Below are positions 7,827 through 18,100 of a stretch of 64,000 nt of DNA, piece by piece; position 1 is the stretch's first letter; each line of letters begins with the position of its first letter. The notes under the pieces are model-generated. The model was given only the letters and a program-made list of their open reading frames with translations. It made no database searches and had not been told where the DNA came from. The stretch comes from Cellvibrionaceae bacterium (lineage in GTDB: Bacteria > Pseudomonadota > Gammaproteobacteria > Pseudomonadales > Cellvibrionaceae): contig PANW01000089.1 in assembly GCA_002707785.1 (NCBI GenBank), positions 1-64,000 on the forward strand. The letters run 5' to 3'. Both the position numbers and the translations under genes were made by a program.

Positions 7827-10800
7827 ATGGATACTGCTCAGTTCCTCGAGAAGCTGCCGCGCTTTATTCAGGAGCTCAAACACCATGGCTATAGCATAGG
7901 CACAGATGAAGCGGTTAATGCACACAAAATCATCCTCAAGGACTCTCTCTCTCACAACACGGATGACGAGAAGAACGCGACGCTAGATTCAGTCTACTTG
8001 CAACAAACACTGAGCCCGGTTTTTTGTAGCTCGGAAGAACAGCAACAGCATTTTCGTCAACACTTGGATCATTGGCTCGCGCGCAACAACGACGCTATTG
8101 CGGGCGCAGACGAAGATGAAGACATTGCCGATGACGCGACTCCGCCTTCAGCCTTTTCTTGGCCCGCGGCCATGTTGCTCGTCATTGCTCTGGCACTGGG
8201 TATCAGCGCTTTTCTTCTCACGCCCGTCCCCAGCGCCATAGATGACAACGGCGATTCCATAGCCAACAACGACAGCTCTCAGCTACAAGACACGCAAGGT
8301 GTCGACGATAGAAGCGATAACCCCGCCGCTGATCCAACCTCTATCACCGAGAAAAAGAGTACCAAGCCAACGCCTAGCGCCTTGGTGCGTTGGCTGACCG
8401 ATGACAATAGCATACGCCCGCTGATGCTAGCGGGCATGTTGGTCAGCGCCAGTATTGCTCTGCTGTTGTGGCGCAGACGCCGAGCTCAAATCACGCGAGG
8501 CAGTACCGATGGCGAAGAAACCACTCCTTTTAGCCTCAGCCACTGGGCTGGCAACTTACACGCCCCAATAGCCGTTCGAAAGAGCATTCAACGCTTGCGA
8601 GTACACGAATTGGTTCGAACCAATTCACTAGATATCAACGCCAGTATTCGTGCCACGATTGCTCACGGAGGGCTCTTTCACCCAATCACGGGAACACGAC
8701 CGCAACTGCCCGAGTTTATTCTGCTTATCGAGAGCAACAGCGTCGATGATCACCAGCGCGTGTACTCTATGCAGTGGTATCACTATCTGTTGGATCAAGG
8801 CCTTATCGTCACCCCCTATTGGTACACAGGCACGCCTTGGCAAGAACTGTTTGATGAACAGGGACACCGCCTCAGCTGGCAACAACTGGTCGGCCAGAAT
8901 AATCAGAAACGGCTGCTGGTTATGGGCGATGCTGAACGGTGGTTCCACCCCATCACCGGCCAACTGCCGTCCCAAAGCCAAGATATCAGTGAATTTTCAC
9001 GAGCCGCGTTGCTGACGCCAAAGGCGGTCATCGACTGGGACAATCACGAATGGCAGTTTCAGCAGTTGGGATTAGTCCCTTTCCACTTCGATGTAGAAGG
9101 CGTACAACAACTTTCGAACTATTGGCAGCAAGACGAACAACACCTTGAATATACCGTCCCCTCGAGTGATCGCCCTTTTCCGTCACTGCTAGAAGACTAT
9201 CAGATTGTCGATTACCGAGATTTAAATTTTGTGAAAAGAGTCGTCGCCTCACTCGAAGACTATCTCAGCCCAAAGTGTTTCAAGCTTTTGTGCGCAACCG
9301 CGATCTACCCAGAGTGTCACTTTGGTATTACTCGTCACCTAGCGGCTGACTACCTAGGCGATCTCAATAGCTTCAATGCACTCGACAAGCTATCGCCGTT
9401 GTGTCGCCTCCCATGGATGCGCAGAGGTGTAATGCCCGATCATCTGCGCCTGCTGCTGTTACAAAAACTAGACCGAAAAGAACTCGACCAACTGAGAAAC
9501 AAGCTCGCCCGGAATTTGAAGTTAGAAACAGGCGACTCATCGAGCTTACGTCTGCGTCGTTTCCTTGCCCCCAGCTCACTCACTCAGCGCTGGCTGCGTA
9601 AACTCCTTGGTCGCAGTGAACACTCAAGCTTTAGTCGCGATGCGGTTTTCGTGAAGATCATGTCGGGCAAATCACCGCTGCGATTGACGCTCGCTTCGGC
9701 AACCGCACAACGCTGGAATAAGCTGGTACAGCAACGCTGGTTTATGGCGATTGCCGTGACACTTACGATGACAGCGACGATTTATGGATGGCTCGAAACG
9801 GTACCGGAGATATCGACTTGGATATCTTCCGCTGTCGACACGCTCTCTTACGTTGGTTTTTTTGTGGCACTAAGCGTTGCGGCTTTCTTTGTTGCAGAAT
9901 TTTATCGAAATCGACCGCTGCCCTTTCGATATCCGGTAAAACTTGTCTCGCAAGTTCTGGTTGCCCTTAATTTAGTCTACTTTATACTTACCGAGCTCAC
10001 CGATTCGATAACACTGTCCACTAGCCTGCCCTACTACCAGTGCGCGATTTTGATGGTGATTTTGCATTTACAAAGCCGGATAAGATTGCCTCTAAGCCAC
10101 AGCCAGTCCAACAACGACATACTCAACGCCATTGCCGCACTCCCCGTAAAAACGCTGGCACGCTGGATAGTGACGTGGAGCTTAGCGCTCTACGCGTTTA
10201 ACTTACTACTGGGCACCCCGCTCTTTTCACTGATCAATCGCGACCAGAACTTCTGGGATCCAACGGGTGATCCCCTAGGAGCCTTACCACAGTTAGCGAG
10301 TGATTTTAGCAGTTCACTCTTTATGGCATCGATGGTAGCAGCCATAGCATATAGCTTGCGCCCATATCTAGGCTGGTCACATCGAGAGGCGATTCGAGGA
10401 GCCACTATCAGCATAGAGGTAAAATTTCTGTTGATGGCAATCTTCGGCGGTTTCCTCGAACTCTCAGCGCCACTGATCGACAGCGTTTCTGACTCGCATT
10501 TCCTAAAAGCTATTATCTCCCCGGCCATGTCATATCCCGCCGCAATCATTGCTTTGGGGATACAGGGTGTCTTGCTAGGAATGTTCGCGAGGGTCGATAT
10601 ACTAAAGAAAGGCGTTCAGCTTATTGCCGTATTCTCTTTAGTTGCAATTGCCTATTACCCACTTGCTCGAGCATTAACTGGAACGGACTCTGCACTGCCT
10701 CAGTTCAGCAGCGCAGATTTTTCTCTTGGTGGATTCCTCGTCTACTGTCTGCTCATTGGAACCATTAAGCGAGAGGACGCTCGACCTATTCGTGATGCAA

Positions 10801-12557
10801 TAGGCTTGTTATTTTCACTGCTCTTTATCATCGCTTTATCAACAATTCCATCGATTGTTGTGAGCAGGGTATGGGAACAATCTATAACTAGCGCAATGGC
10901 TATAGGATTACTGCAAACATTAGTGCTTACCCCCGCGGTTGCCGTTGTTGTTTTACTCTATGTACAGCGGAGAACAAAGTTCCCTTCTACTCAGTTCTCT
11001 GAACCCGAATTTTCAACAGAGAACAGCGACCAACACGAGTCAACTAAATCCGCAGCGATACGCTTATGGGGTTGGTGCCTCGTATTTCTTTGCGGCATCT
11101 CTTTCTCGGGTCTCTCTCTGTACTGGGCAGATAACAACGTGAGTTTCTATAGCGAAGCTCTGCTCTATTTGGCAACTCTATGGATCTTTATTGCCCATCG
11201 GCACGCTCTCCGTCGGGCGTTTACTGTCATCGCGGTCACGGCCTTGGCTGCGACGATTGCCCTGCCCATTTTGGCACCGCTCATTCAAGTATTGGAATAT
11301 CAGCTCGAGGCCACATCTTGGCTTAATTTTGCAACGCTGTTGAGTTGTTTTTGGTTGGTCCGCTATTTGTCGCAACACTGGCAAGGCGATCATCTATCAT
11401 TACCGAGTTACAACAGCCTCTGGCGCCCGTTGGGATTACTGCTTGTCTCTAGCGTTGCTGTCGAATGGTACGTCACCGACTCCATCAGCTTAGGCTGGGG
11501 CCTGGCGTGGTTACCGGTTTGGGTGTTATTGACCATGGGACGCTCGTTTTCGCCTCTCACCCTTTACGCAGTAGGGCTGCTTCTTTGCCTCGCCCTGATC
11601 GCAGGTTATGGAGTCGATGCGTGGTTGCTGTCTACGATAGATTTTGACGCTCTCTACCTGAGCTGGAGTCTCTATGGGCTCGCTGTGTTCACCATCCCCA
11701 TGGCGTTATTTTTAGGTTATTGGTTAGCAAGATCCAATCGGCTACTGAGTTCTAACAATAACACCCTGATGGTACTACTGCCGTTATTGTGTCTCTGTAT
11801 GATTCAGATCACCTACACCAGCAACTGGCCCGTTGACGAAAGCTATTATGTTATCAATGGATCTTTTGAGCTCGCCCACGGAATCGTCTTTGCATTGGGC
11901 TTTATCAGCCGGCGGCACCTAAAATATGGGGCTGCCGTGATCATCCTATTGGGACTTTTCAACGCAGGGCAATGGATCTCTGAATCTTACGCCGAGCAAG
12001 CGCCTCAAAAACCCAAAGAGTTAGACCGCCCCGAAGAGGATCTACAGCAACGGCCTCTGCCACCAACGCTAAATACGATTTCAGAGTCCAGTCGTCAACA
12101 GCCGCCCTACTCCAATCCACTTGAAACCGCCAACGGCGAAGCAGCAGCCAAAAGCGACTCGCCGTTATCAAAAGAGCGCGCCAGCCGAGCAGATAGCAAC
12201 CAATTAAAAGTGATTGAATCTAATAGCCTTAGAGAGAATGAACAAACACCACTGGAGCCTGAAACCGATGAAAAAAGCAAAACTCCAGCTAAAGACGAAG
12301 CAAAGGATTCTGACCCGAATACTGACAATAGATTAAGTAATGAACCTGTTGTACCACCCCAGTCAAACTGGACAGAGCTGCTCTCTGGCTTCAACGTGCG
12401 CATTGATGTGCCTGTCATTATTCTACTGTCATTATTCCTTTCTGGATTGTCTGGGCAGTGGCTACGCCAAAGACTTCCACCACGGTTTTCCTCAGGGGCC
12501 AGTATGAAACACGCGACCAATTCCCGCGAAGAAACCAAACAATATAGTAAGAGGTGA
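7827..12557 (+). CDS. Giant membrane protein with CoxE-like N-terminus, partner of MoxR
   Basis: About 1576 aa. The ATG at 7827 follows TGAGGA; a TTG two codons earlier is possible. Residues ~5-87 (FIQELKHHGYSIGTDEAV) match the helical N-terminus seen in CoxE/vWA partners of MoxR ATPases. Membrane segments lie near 114-136 and 199-217 with an Asp/Asn/Ser-rich loop between. Residues ~295-430 look like a degenerate vWA or Rossmann-like region (LPEFILLIES, RLLVMGDAERWFHPITG, ALLTPKAVIDW). A winged-helix-like block follows (ATAIYPECHF, LCRLPWMRRG). From ~690 to ~1350 there are many hydrophobic segments, then a Pro/Ser/Glu-rich linker and one last membrane segment near 1535-1550. No MIDAS DxSxS is evident. 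Base composition is more AT-rich around 10.5-11.1 kb. Function is not established. Confidence 0.75.
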   Translation: MDTAQFLEKLPRFIQELKHHGYSIGTDEAVNAHKIILKDSLSHNTDDEKNATLDSVYLQQTLSPVFCSSEEQQQHFRQHLDHWLARNNDAIAGADEDEDIADDATPPSAFSWPAAMLLVIALALGISAFLLTPVPSAIDDNGDSIANNDSSQLQDTQGVDDRSDNPAADPTSITEKKSTKPTPSALVRWLTDDNSIRPLMLAGMLVSASIALLLWRRRRAQITRGSTDGEETTPFSLSHWAGNLHAPIAVRKSIQRLRVHELVRTNSLDINASIRATIAHGGLFHPITGTRPQLPEFILLIESNSVDDHQRVYSMQWYHYLLDQGLIVTPYWYTGTPWQELFDEQGHRLSWQQLVGQNNQKRLLVMGDAERWFHPITGQLPSQSQDISEFSRAALLTPKAVIDWDNHEWQFQQLGLVPFHFDVEGVQQLSNYWQQDEQHLEYTVPSSDRPFPSLLEDYQIVDYRDLNFVKRVVASLEDYLSPKCFKLLCATAIYPECHFGITRHLAADYLGDLNSFNALDKLSPLCRLPWMRRGVMPDHLRLLLLQKLDRKELDQLRNKLARNLKLETGDSSSLRLRRFLAPSSLTQRWLRKLLGRSEHSSFSRDAVFVKIMSGKSPLRLTLASATAQRWNKLVQQRWFMAIAVTLTMTATIYGWLETVPEISTWISSAVDTLSYVGFFVALSVAAFFVAEFYRNRPLPFRYPVKLVSQVLVALNLVYFILTELTDSITLSTSLPYYQCAILMVILHLQSRIRLPLSHSQSNNDILNAIAALPVKTLARWIVTWSLALYAFNLLLGTPLFSLINRDQNFWDPTGDPLGALPQLASDFSSSLFMASMVAAIAYSLRPYLGWSHREAIRGATISIEVKFLLMAIFGGFLELSAPLIDSVSDSHFLKAIISPAMSYPAAIIALGIQGVLLGMFARVDILKKGVQLIAVFSLVAIAYYPLARALTGTDSALPQFSSADFSLGGFLVYCLLIGTIKREDARPIRDAIGLLFSLLFIIALSTIPSIVVSRVWEQSITSAMAIGLLQTLVLTPAVAVVVLLYVQRRTKFPSTQFSEPEFSTENSDQHESTKSAAIRLWGWCLVFLCGISFSGLSLYWADNNVSFYSEALLYLATLWIFIAHRHALRRAFTVIAVTALAATIALPILAPLIQVLEYQLEATSWLNFATLLSCFWLVRYLSQHWQGDHLSLPSYNSLWRPLGLLLVSSVAVEWYVTDSISLGWGLAWLPVWVLLTMGRSFSPLTLYAVGLLLCLALIAGYGVDAWLLSTIDFDALYLSWSLYGLAVFTIPMALFLGYWLARSNRLLSSNNNTLMVLLPLLCLCMIQITYTSNWPVDESYYVINGSFELAHGIVFALGFISRRHLKYGAAVIILLGLFNAGQWISESYAEQAPQKPKELDRPEEDLQQRPLPPTLNTISESSRQQPPYSNPLETANGEAAAKSDSPLSKERASRADSNQLKVIESNSLRENEQTPLEPETDEKSKTPAKDEAKDSDPNTDNRLSNEPVVPPQSNWTELLSGFNVRIDVPVIILLSLFLSGLSGQWLRQRLPPRFSSGASMKHATNSREETKQYSKR

Positions 12558-12560
12558 GCT

Positions 12561-13373
12561 ATGCATCGTACTACGACAGAAAGACTCAAAAATATACAGA
12601 CACACTTGCAGCTAGAGCCCGACGGCCTGCTGGGTCCGCAGACATTAACGGCAATTGAACAGGCCCTTCAGATTGTATCCAAACCTCATGCACGAGAGGA
12701 AAAACCAGATCCAGCCGCAGTGACTAAATCGCTTCATCTGACGCTCGATACCGAGGAATTACAAGCGATTATCAACGATGAAATCGGTTCGCCCGAATAC
12801 TATAAAAAGCGCTTGCGATCGCCCTGCTGGCCTGGTGGTGATTCGGGCATCACCATCGGCGTCGGCTATGACTTGGGCTATGTCGACAAAGATAGGTTCC
12901 TAGACGACTGGAGCTCACAGCTCTCCGCACCTCACCTTCAAAAACTGAGCAAATACTGCGCCGTTAAAGGTGCTCAAGCAAAGTCAAAGTTGCGCTTTCT
13001 AGCCGACATTAAAATCCCTCTAACCAAGGCCAGCATCGTTTTTCGATCTACCTCCGTGCCCGCTTACGCGGCGAGAACTCGTCGAGCTTTTCCGGGCATT
13101 GAGAATCTCACCCCTATCGCACAAACCACATTGCTGTCACTGGTCTATAACCGCGGCGCAAGCATGAAAGGCGATAGTCGAAAGGAAATGCGCGCAATTC
13201 GAATGCTCGTTAAAACACGGGACTATCAAGGCATGGCAGATCAGGTTCGCAGTATGAAACGCCTTTGGGAAGGACGAGGCTTAGACGGGCTATTGATTCG
13301 AAGGGAACGTGAAGCGCTCGCACTGGAAAGGGCTCACAAAGGAAAGAAATCAAAGAAAACCGTAATCGTCTAA
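12561..13373 (+). CDS. Peptidoglycan-binding, lysozyme-like protein
   Basis: 270 aa, three bases after the giant membrane protein gene. Residues ~5-38 form a PG_binding_1-type repeat (LQLEPDGLLGPQTLTAI). Residues ~55-258 form a T4-lysozyme/endolysin-like domain: a Glu in IINDEIGSPEYY, then GGDSGITIGVGYDLGY with the usual Thr/Asp neighbourhood, PGIENLTPIAQTTLLSLVYNRG, and a Trp/Arg-rich end (MKRLWEGRGLDGLLIRRERE). The domain order fits peptidoglycan hydrolases, but there is no signal peptide or lipobox. It would therefore be made in the cytosol and need release or transfer to reach the wall. In context it is the most obvious effector of the cluster. Activity is inferred from motif layout only. 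Confidence 0.75.
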   Translation: MHRTTTERLKNIQTHLQLEPDGLLGPQTLTAIEQALQIVSKPHAREEKPDPAAVTKSLHLTLDTEELQAIINDEIGSPEYYKKRLRSPCWPGGDSGITIGVGYDLGYVDKDRFLDDWSSQLSAPHLQKLSKYCAVKGAQAKSKLRFLADIKIPLTKASIVFRSTSVPAYAARTRRAFPGIENLTPIAQTTLLSLVYNRGASMKGDSRKEMRAIRMLVKTRDYQGMADQVRSMKRLWEGRGLDGLLIRREREALALERAHKGKKSKKTVIV

Positions 13374-13562
13374 TAGATACGTATCTCACCTATAACGAAA
13401 AAACTACTGGGTCATCTAACTCATCGGTTGTAGATAGATTCACGGGTTCTAGTGCAGAGAGTGTGCCGCTTCTGGCCTACACGCCACTCAAGAGGACTAA
13501 CACTTCACCTTCCACCTTAAAATAGGAGGTTTCGTGCACATAAACGTCAAATAACTTATAGT

Positions 13563-13574
13563 TTGGTTAACCAA
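13563..13574. promoter_or_regulatory. Palindrome upstream of the lipoprotein gene
   Basis: TTGGTTAACCAA is a perfect 12-bp palindrome 26 bases before the lipoprotein ATG, just downstream of a TATAGT (13556-13561) that could serve as a -10 box. It could be an operator. The 227-base gap (13374-13600) otherwise shows no gene. Confidence 0.35.
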
Positions 13575-13600
13575 CCTCTACAGATGGAGAAATAATCACA

Positions 13601-14827
13601 ATGAAATCCAGAATAGCGAATGGACTCTCACTCCTCGCATGTGTACTTTTGGTCGTGGCCTGCAGTCCGGAGTCAACTCAAAATGACAGCGCTGCTGCAG
13701 CTGTCGCTACCCCCAATACTGCCACCACAACACCGTCTCTCGCATCCGAGGATGAAACACATCAAGTCACCATTGATCTCGGTGCCGAAGACACACTCAA
13801 GGTGCTGTACAGTTATCCAAACTCTCCGTCCTCTGCTGAGTCGTTAACAGACACTATCGAGCATTACCTCAATCAGCGCCTACAGCGAGATACCATTGGC
13901 AATGCATCGGCCATCGTCAGCATAAATAGCGACGGGGACTACGAAGCTGTTCTCAGTGGAGACTACGATCATATCAGTGACTACCAGTCACAAATCTCCA
14001 CCTTTTTAGCCAACGGTGAGTTAGCAGCAAAGGCTGTCGTGAATCTGAAGAACAACAAGTTATGGAACGAAGACGAATGGCGATTCTTCTTACCGCTGGG
14101 GCTGTCGATTATCAATCAACGTTCCGTGCAGCTGTTGCACTTCCCGCCAGATTACTCCCTGCCAGAGCAAAACTATCTCGATTCGAAAACCAGTCAACGC
14201 TGGGAAAAGTTGCTAGTTTTAAACGATGTTGCCAATGATGAGGTGACTCTCTACGAGAGCATTCTGGATGTCGCACCGATTGCAGCGCCCGCCAGTGCCG
14301 GCAGCACCCTGAGTGAGACTTACAGCTATTTCGAACCCTATGTGGTGAAAATGCTACCGCTGCTGCTGGATATCGATGAAGGCAGTAGCGACGCACTGCC
14401 GATTGTTGCCTATGGTGGGCCGGTACGGAGCTGGGTAACAAGCTACTTCAACATTGAAGATTTTGGAGTAAACAGTTTTGATACAGTCACCATTGATGGT
14501 GTTTCAGCGCCCATTCTAGGTGCCAACCATCCAAGCTACATCTGGTATGCCAAAGATCAAGGACGTGCGGCTGCCATGAACGTGATGCAAGAAGACCTGA
14601 TCTCAGCGTGCTGGCAAGCAAAGATGGGAGCAACGCCAACCTTGAACGGTGCCAGCACCCTCGCCAACTGTTCGACCTATTGGCAGGAAAAACCGATGAC
14701 GGTTTGCATCAACATGGAGATTCAAGCGTTTGATCAAACTGAAGACGAGGCGAAAAAATCCTGTAAAAATGATCTGCCGGATCTAGCAAAGCTGAACAAC
14801 AAAGAAACAACCCCAACCCAAATATAA
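13601..14827 (+). CDS. Uncharacterised lipoprotein
   Basis: 408 aa with a lipoprotein signal: a short basic start, a hydrophobic core (LSLLACVLLVVAC) and a lipobox Cys near residue 21, followed by Ser/Thr/Ala-rich linker to about residue 50. The mature part is an acidic, soluble alpha/beta protein, with four Cys near the C-terminus that could form disulfides. I recognise no family. The start is preceded by GGAG. It is on the same strand as the MoxR cluster but separated by 227 bases and a candidate promoter, so it may be expressed independently. Being a wall or outer-membrane lipoprotein next to a lysozyme-like gene, it could be an immunity or envelope factor, but nothing in the sequence proves that. 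Confidence 0.7.
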   Translation: MKSRIANGLSLLACVLLVVACSPESTQNDSAAAAVATPNTATTTPSLASEDETHQVTIDLGAEDTLKVLYSYPNSPSSAESLTDTIEHYLNQRLQRDTIGNASAIVSINSDGDYEAVLSGDYDHISDYQSQISTFLANGELAAKAVVNLKNNKLWNEDEWRFFLPLGLSIINQRSVQLLHFPPDYSLPEQNYLDSKTSQRWEKLLVLNDVANDEVTLYESILDVAPIAAPASAGSTLSETYSYFEPYVVKMLPLLLDIDEGSSDALPIVAYGGPVRSWVTSYFNIEDFGVNSFDTVTIDGVSAPILGANHPSYIWYAKDQGRAAAMNVMQEDLISACWQAKMGATPTLNGASTLANCSTYWQEKPMTVCINMEIQAFDQTEDEAKKSCKNDLPDLAKLNNKETTPTQI

Positions 14828-14879
14828 TCTAGTGATGCTGGCTGCTCGACTTATATCATTCGGGCGAGTTCGACATCTA

Positions 14880-15045
14880 GGGATCCTCTGAAAAACAGGG
14901 TTACTTGTCATTGCGAACGTTAGCGCCAAAAGTAGGCGCTATTAAGCCAAGTAATCCAGCGTGGCGATAAACTCTGTTTTATAGTGCTAAACCATGGATT
15001 GCCACGTCGCTACGCTCCTCGCGATGACGTTTTTCAGAGGTGCCC
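14880..15045. mobile_element. MITE-like element with 17-bp terminal inverted repeats
   Basis: The ends GGGATCCTCTGAAAAAC (14880-14896) and GTTTTTCAGAGGTGCCC (15029-15045) are inverted repeats matching at 15 of 17 positions, with a perfect 12-bp core. The 166-bp element has no ORF. Inside are subterminal segments (GTCATTGCGA near the left end, TCGCGATGAC near the right) and GATTGCCACGTCGCTACGC, a type of sequence common in interspersed gammaproteobacterial repeats. No clear target duplication is visible. The rest of the 14828-15134 gap contains no gene. Confidence 0.75.
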
Positions 15046-15134
15046 AGGGTATTTCTGAGCGATTCACAGTGCGCAAGGGAATACCCTCTCAAATTGCGGT
15101 CAAAGTTCGCACTTTGTAGATAACGACAATCAAC

Positions 15135-18100
15135 TTAGCTATCTTCGCTGAGAACCATCTCTCTCACTTGTAAGTGATGACAGTATTTGTTGAGTACTCG
15201 CAGAGTTTTCTCTCTTAATAGAGGTTTCAACAAATACTCATTCATACCGGCATTAAGGCACTCGGCCTTGTCCTGCAAAGACACACTAGCCGTTAATGCA
15301 ACAATTGGAAGGTACTCCAGTTTCGGTAGAGCTCGAATTCTTTTTACCGCTTCAATGCCATCCATTTTCGGCATGTGTCGGTCCATAAACACGAGATCAA
15401 CTGTATTTATTTCAAGGTACTGTACTGCTTGTAGTCCATCACCAACAATCTCTACATTACAGCCAAAGTCGACCAGCATGTGCATCAGCGCTAGTGCATT
15501 GATGTCATTATCTTCTACTATGAGTACCCGCGCTCGACTGCGATAACTATCTATAGAGAGTTTTTCGCCTTTTACTGTTTCGCTTTCTTCCACCAGCGGC
15601 AACGAAAGTTCTATAGACGCGGTCGTGCCCACACCGTACTGACTGGTGAGCATCATACTGCCGTCCATGAGTTCGATAAGCTGGCGTGAAATTGACAGCC
15701 CTAGACCCGTGCCGCCGTAGCTGTGCTGCACATTATTATCAACTTGGTAGAAATGACCAAATACATCTTGCAGCTTCTGCTTTTCAATACCGATTCCACT
15801 GTCTTTTATTTCCAAGTTTAGATCGGCAAAGCTGTCGCCAACACGGCTGCAGCGCACCTCAATCCAAACCCCGCCCTCTTCGGTAAACTTTACGGCATTG
15901 CCCACAAGATTACTCAGCACTTGTCGCAAACGTACGGGATCGCCTAAGAAATTCTGGGGTACATCATCGGGGTAACTCAATTCCAACTGGATGTTGCGAC
16001 GCTCGGTTTCTATCTCAAAGAGACTGACTAAATCCACCAACAGTCGCCGCAAGTTGAAGGGCTTTTGCATGAGCTCGAGTTTGTTGGCTTCAATTTTTGA
16101 GAACTCTAGAATGTCATTAATGATTTTGAGTAGAGAATTGCCCGCACTTATTTGAGATTTAACGTAGTGTTTCTGAGAAAAGTCGAGAGAGGTACGCTCG
16201 AGTAGCTCACTCATTCCCAACATACCACTTAAAGGTGTACGGATTTCGTGACTCATTTTGGCCAGAAATTCTTGCTTTGTCTGTTCGGATCGCTGTGCCA
16301 CATCTCGTTCACGCTCGGCCAATAACGTACGATGACGCCAACGCCAATAGAGAAGAACCAATATCGCCGCGATTAGGCTATACGCTAAATAGGCCCACGC
16401 ACTTAACCACCAGGGTGGTCGAATGGTAATATTCAAATATGCTGGTATTGCGTTCCATACACCATCATTGTTGGCGCCACGAACTTTAAATTTGTAGGTT
16501 CCAGGGTTTATTTGATGATAAACAACGCGATGATGATACTCGTCCGATAGCCAACTGCTATCCAGACCTTCTAGCTTGTACCGATAACGATTCAATTCAC
16601 TGCGAGTAAAATTGAGTGCAGAAAACTCAATAGCGAACGGTTGATCGTCATAGTTAAGAGTGATTGAATCTTCTGTTTCAAGTAAGATTTCCCGTTGACG
16701 CTGGCTGTGCAGCACAGAAAGCTGAGTGATCACAACTGGCGGTACAAATTGATTATTCTCTACTTGTTTGGGTTGAAAGAAATTCAGCCCGCCAACACCG
16801 CCAAAATATAGAAGCCCATCGCGCCCTTTGAGCTGACTGCCAGCAATGAACTCTCGCGACTGTACACCATCCCCTTCGTCGTAGCGTTGCGCAAAATTAG
16901 TGACGGGGTTATACCGCAAAAGACCATTTCGTGTACTTAGCCACAACTGATCACGCTCATCGGAAAGAATCCCCAGAATAGCCGTTTGCAAATGGTTTTG
17001 TGAATCCATGAAATGTTCGAAGGTGCCACTCACTGGATCAAACAAATTCAATCCACCGGCTTCAGTTCCCACCCACAACTTTCCATCTTCCCGCTCCAGC
17101 AGGCTATAGACGTGGTTATGGCTAATGCTTTTGGGATTTGCTGGATCATGGACATAGCGCTCAAAACGCTCTAACTCGGGGAAAAAACGATGCAGCCCTG
17201 CCGAGGCGGTGCCCACCCACAAACGTTGCTGAGCATCCACGAGCAGTGTTTGTACATAATCGTCACCAATCGACGAAGGATCATTGGGATCGTGTCGATA
17301 GGCGGTGAAACGATCGGAGTCGATATCATAGCGGTTGAGTCCACCGCGCCAAGTCCCCAACCAAATATGCCCTTCGTCATCTTCAGTAATGGCAAAAACG
17401 GTGTCATCACTGATCGCGTGAGGATTATCAGCGTCAGGAAGATAGCGCGTAAATGTTTCAGTCCGCGGATCAAAGCGGTTCATCCCACCGGTGTAATTTC
17501 CTAACAGGAAATCCCCTGATTGTATGCGGGTAATATTCATGGGATGGTTGTTGCTAATGCTTGCGCTATTTTTTGGATCATTCTGAAAGCGCTTGACCGC
17601 GCCTGTGGCACCATCAATACGACTCATACCACCACCGTCACCCACCACCCACAGTGTGCCGTCGGGATCCTCCAACATGCCATTTACAGTATCGGTTGCG
17701 AGAGAGTTAGGATTGCCAGGTTGATGCCGTGTTAGCTGGAACTTATTGCGTTTTTCATCCAGTTTGAATACTCCACCGTAGTAAGTACCCGCCCAAAGTG
17801 TACCGGCGTTGTCTTCAAACAGAGATTTGATTTCTTGTCCCGGCAAATAGCGAGTAAAGGTTTGCGTGGATCGATCAAACAGATTTAACCCGCCGTTGGT
17901 ACCCACCCACAATCGCCCCTTGCGATCTTCATAGATGGTCCAAACGAAGTCGTTGCTGAGGCTGCTATTGTCTTCTGCATCAAAACGAAAATGGGTAAAT
18001 TCGCCGTTGCGAGGGTCGAAACGATTCAAGCCACCGCCAAAGGTAGCCACCCAAATCCAATGATTGGAATCTTCCTGAACATCCCACACCGCATTATGCG

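Noticed and set aside
13374-13600. tRNA gene in the gap before the lipoprotein
   Set aside because: GGTTCTAGT near 13445 does not fit the T-loop pattern, and no cloverleaf can be drawn.
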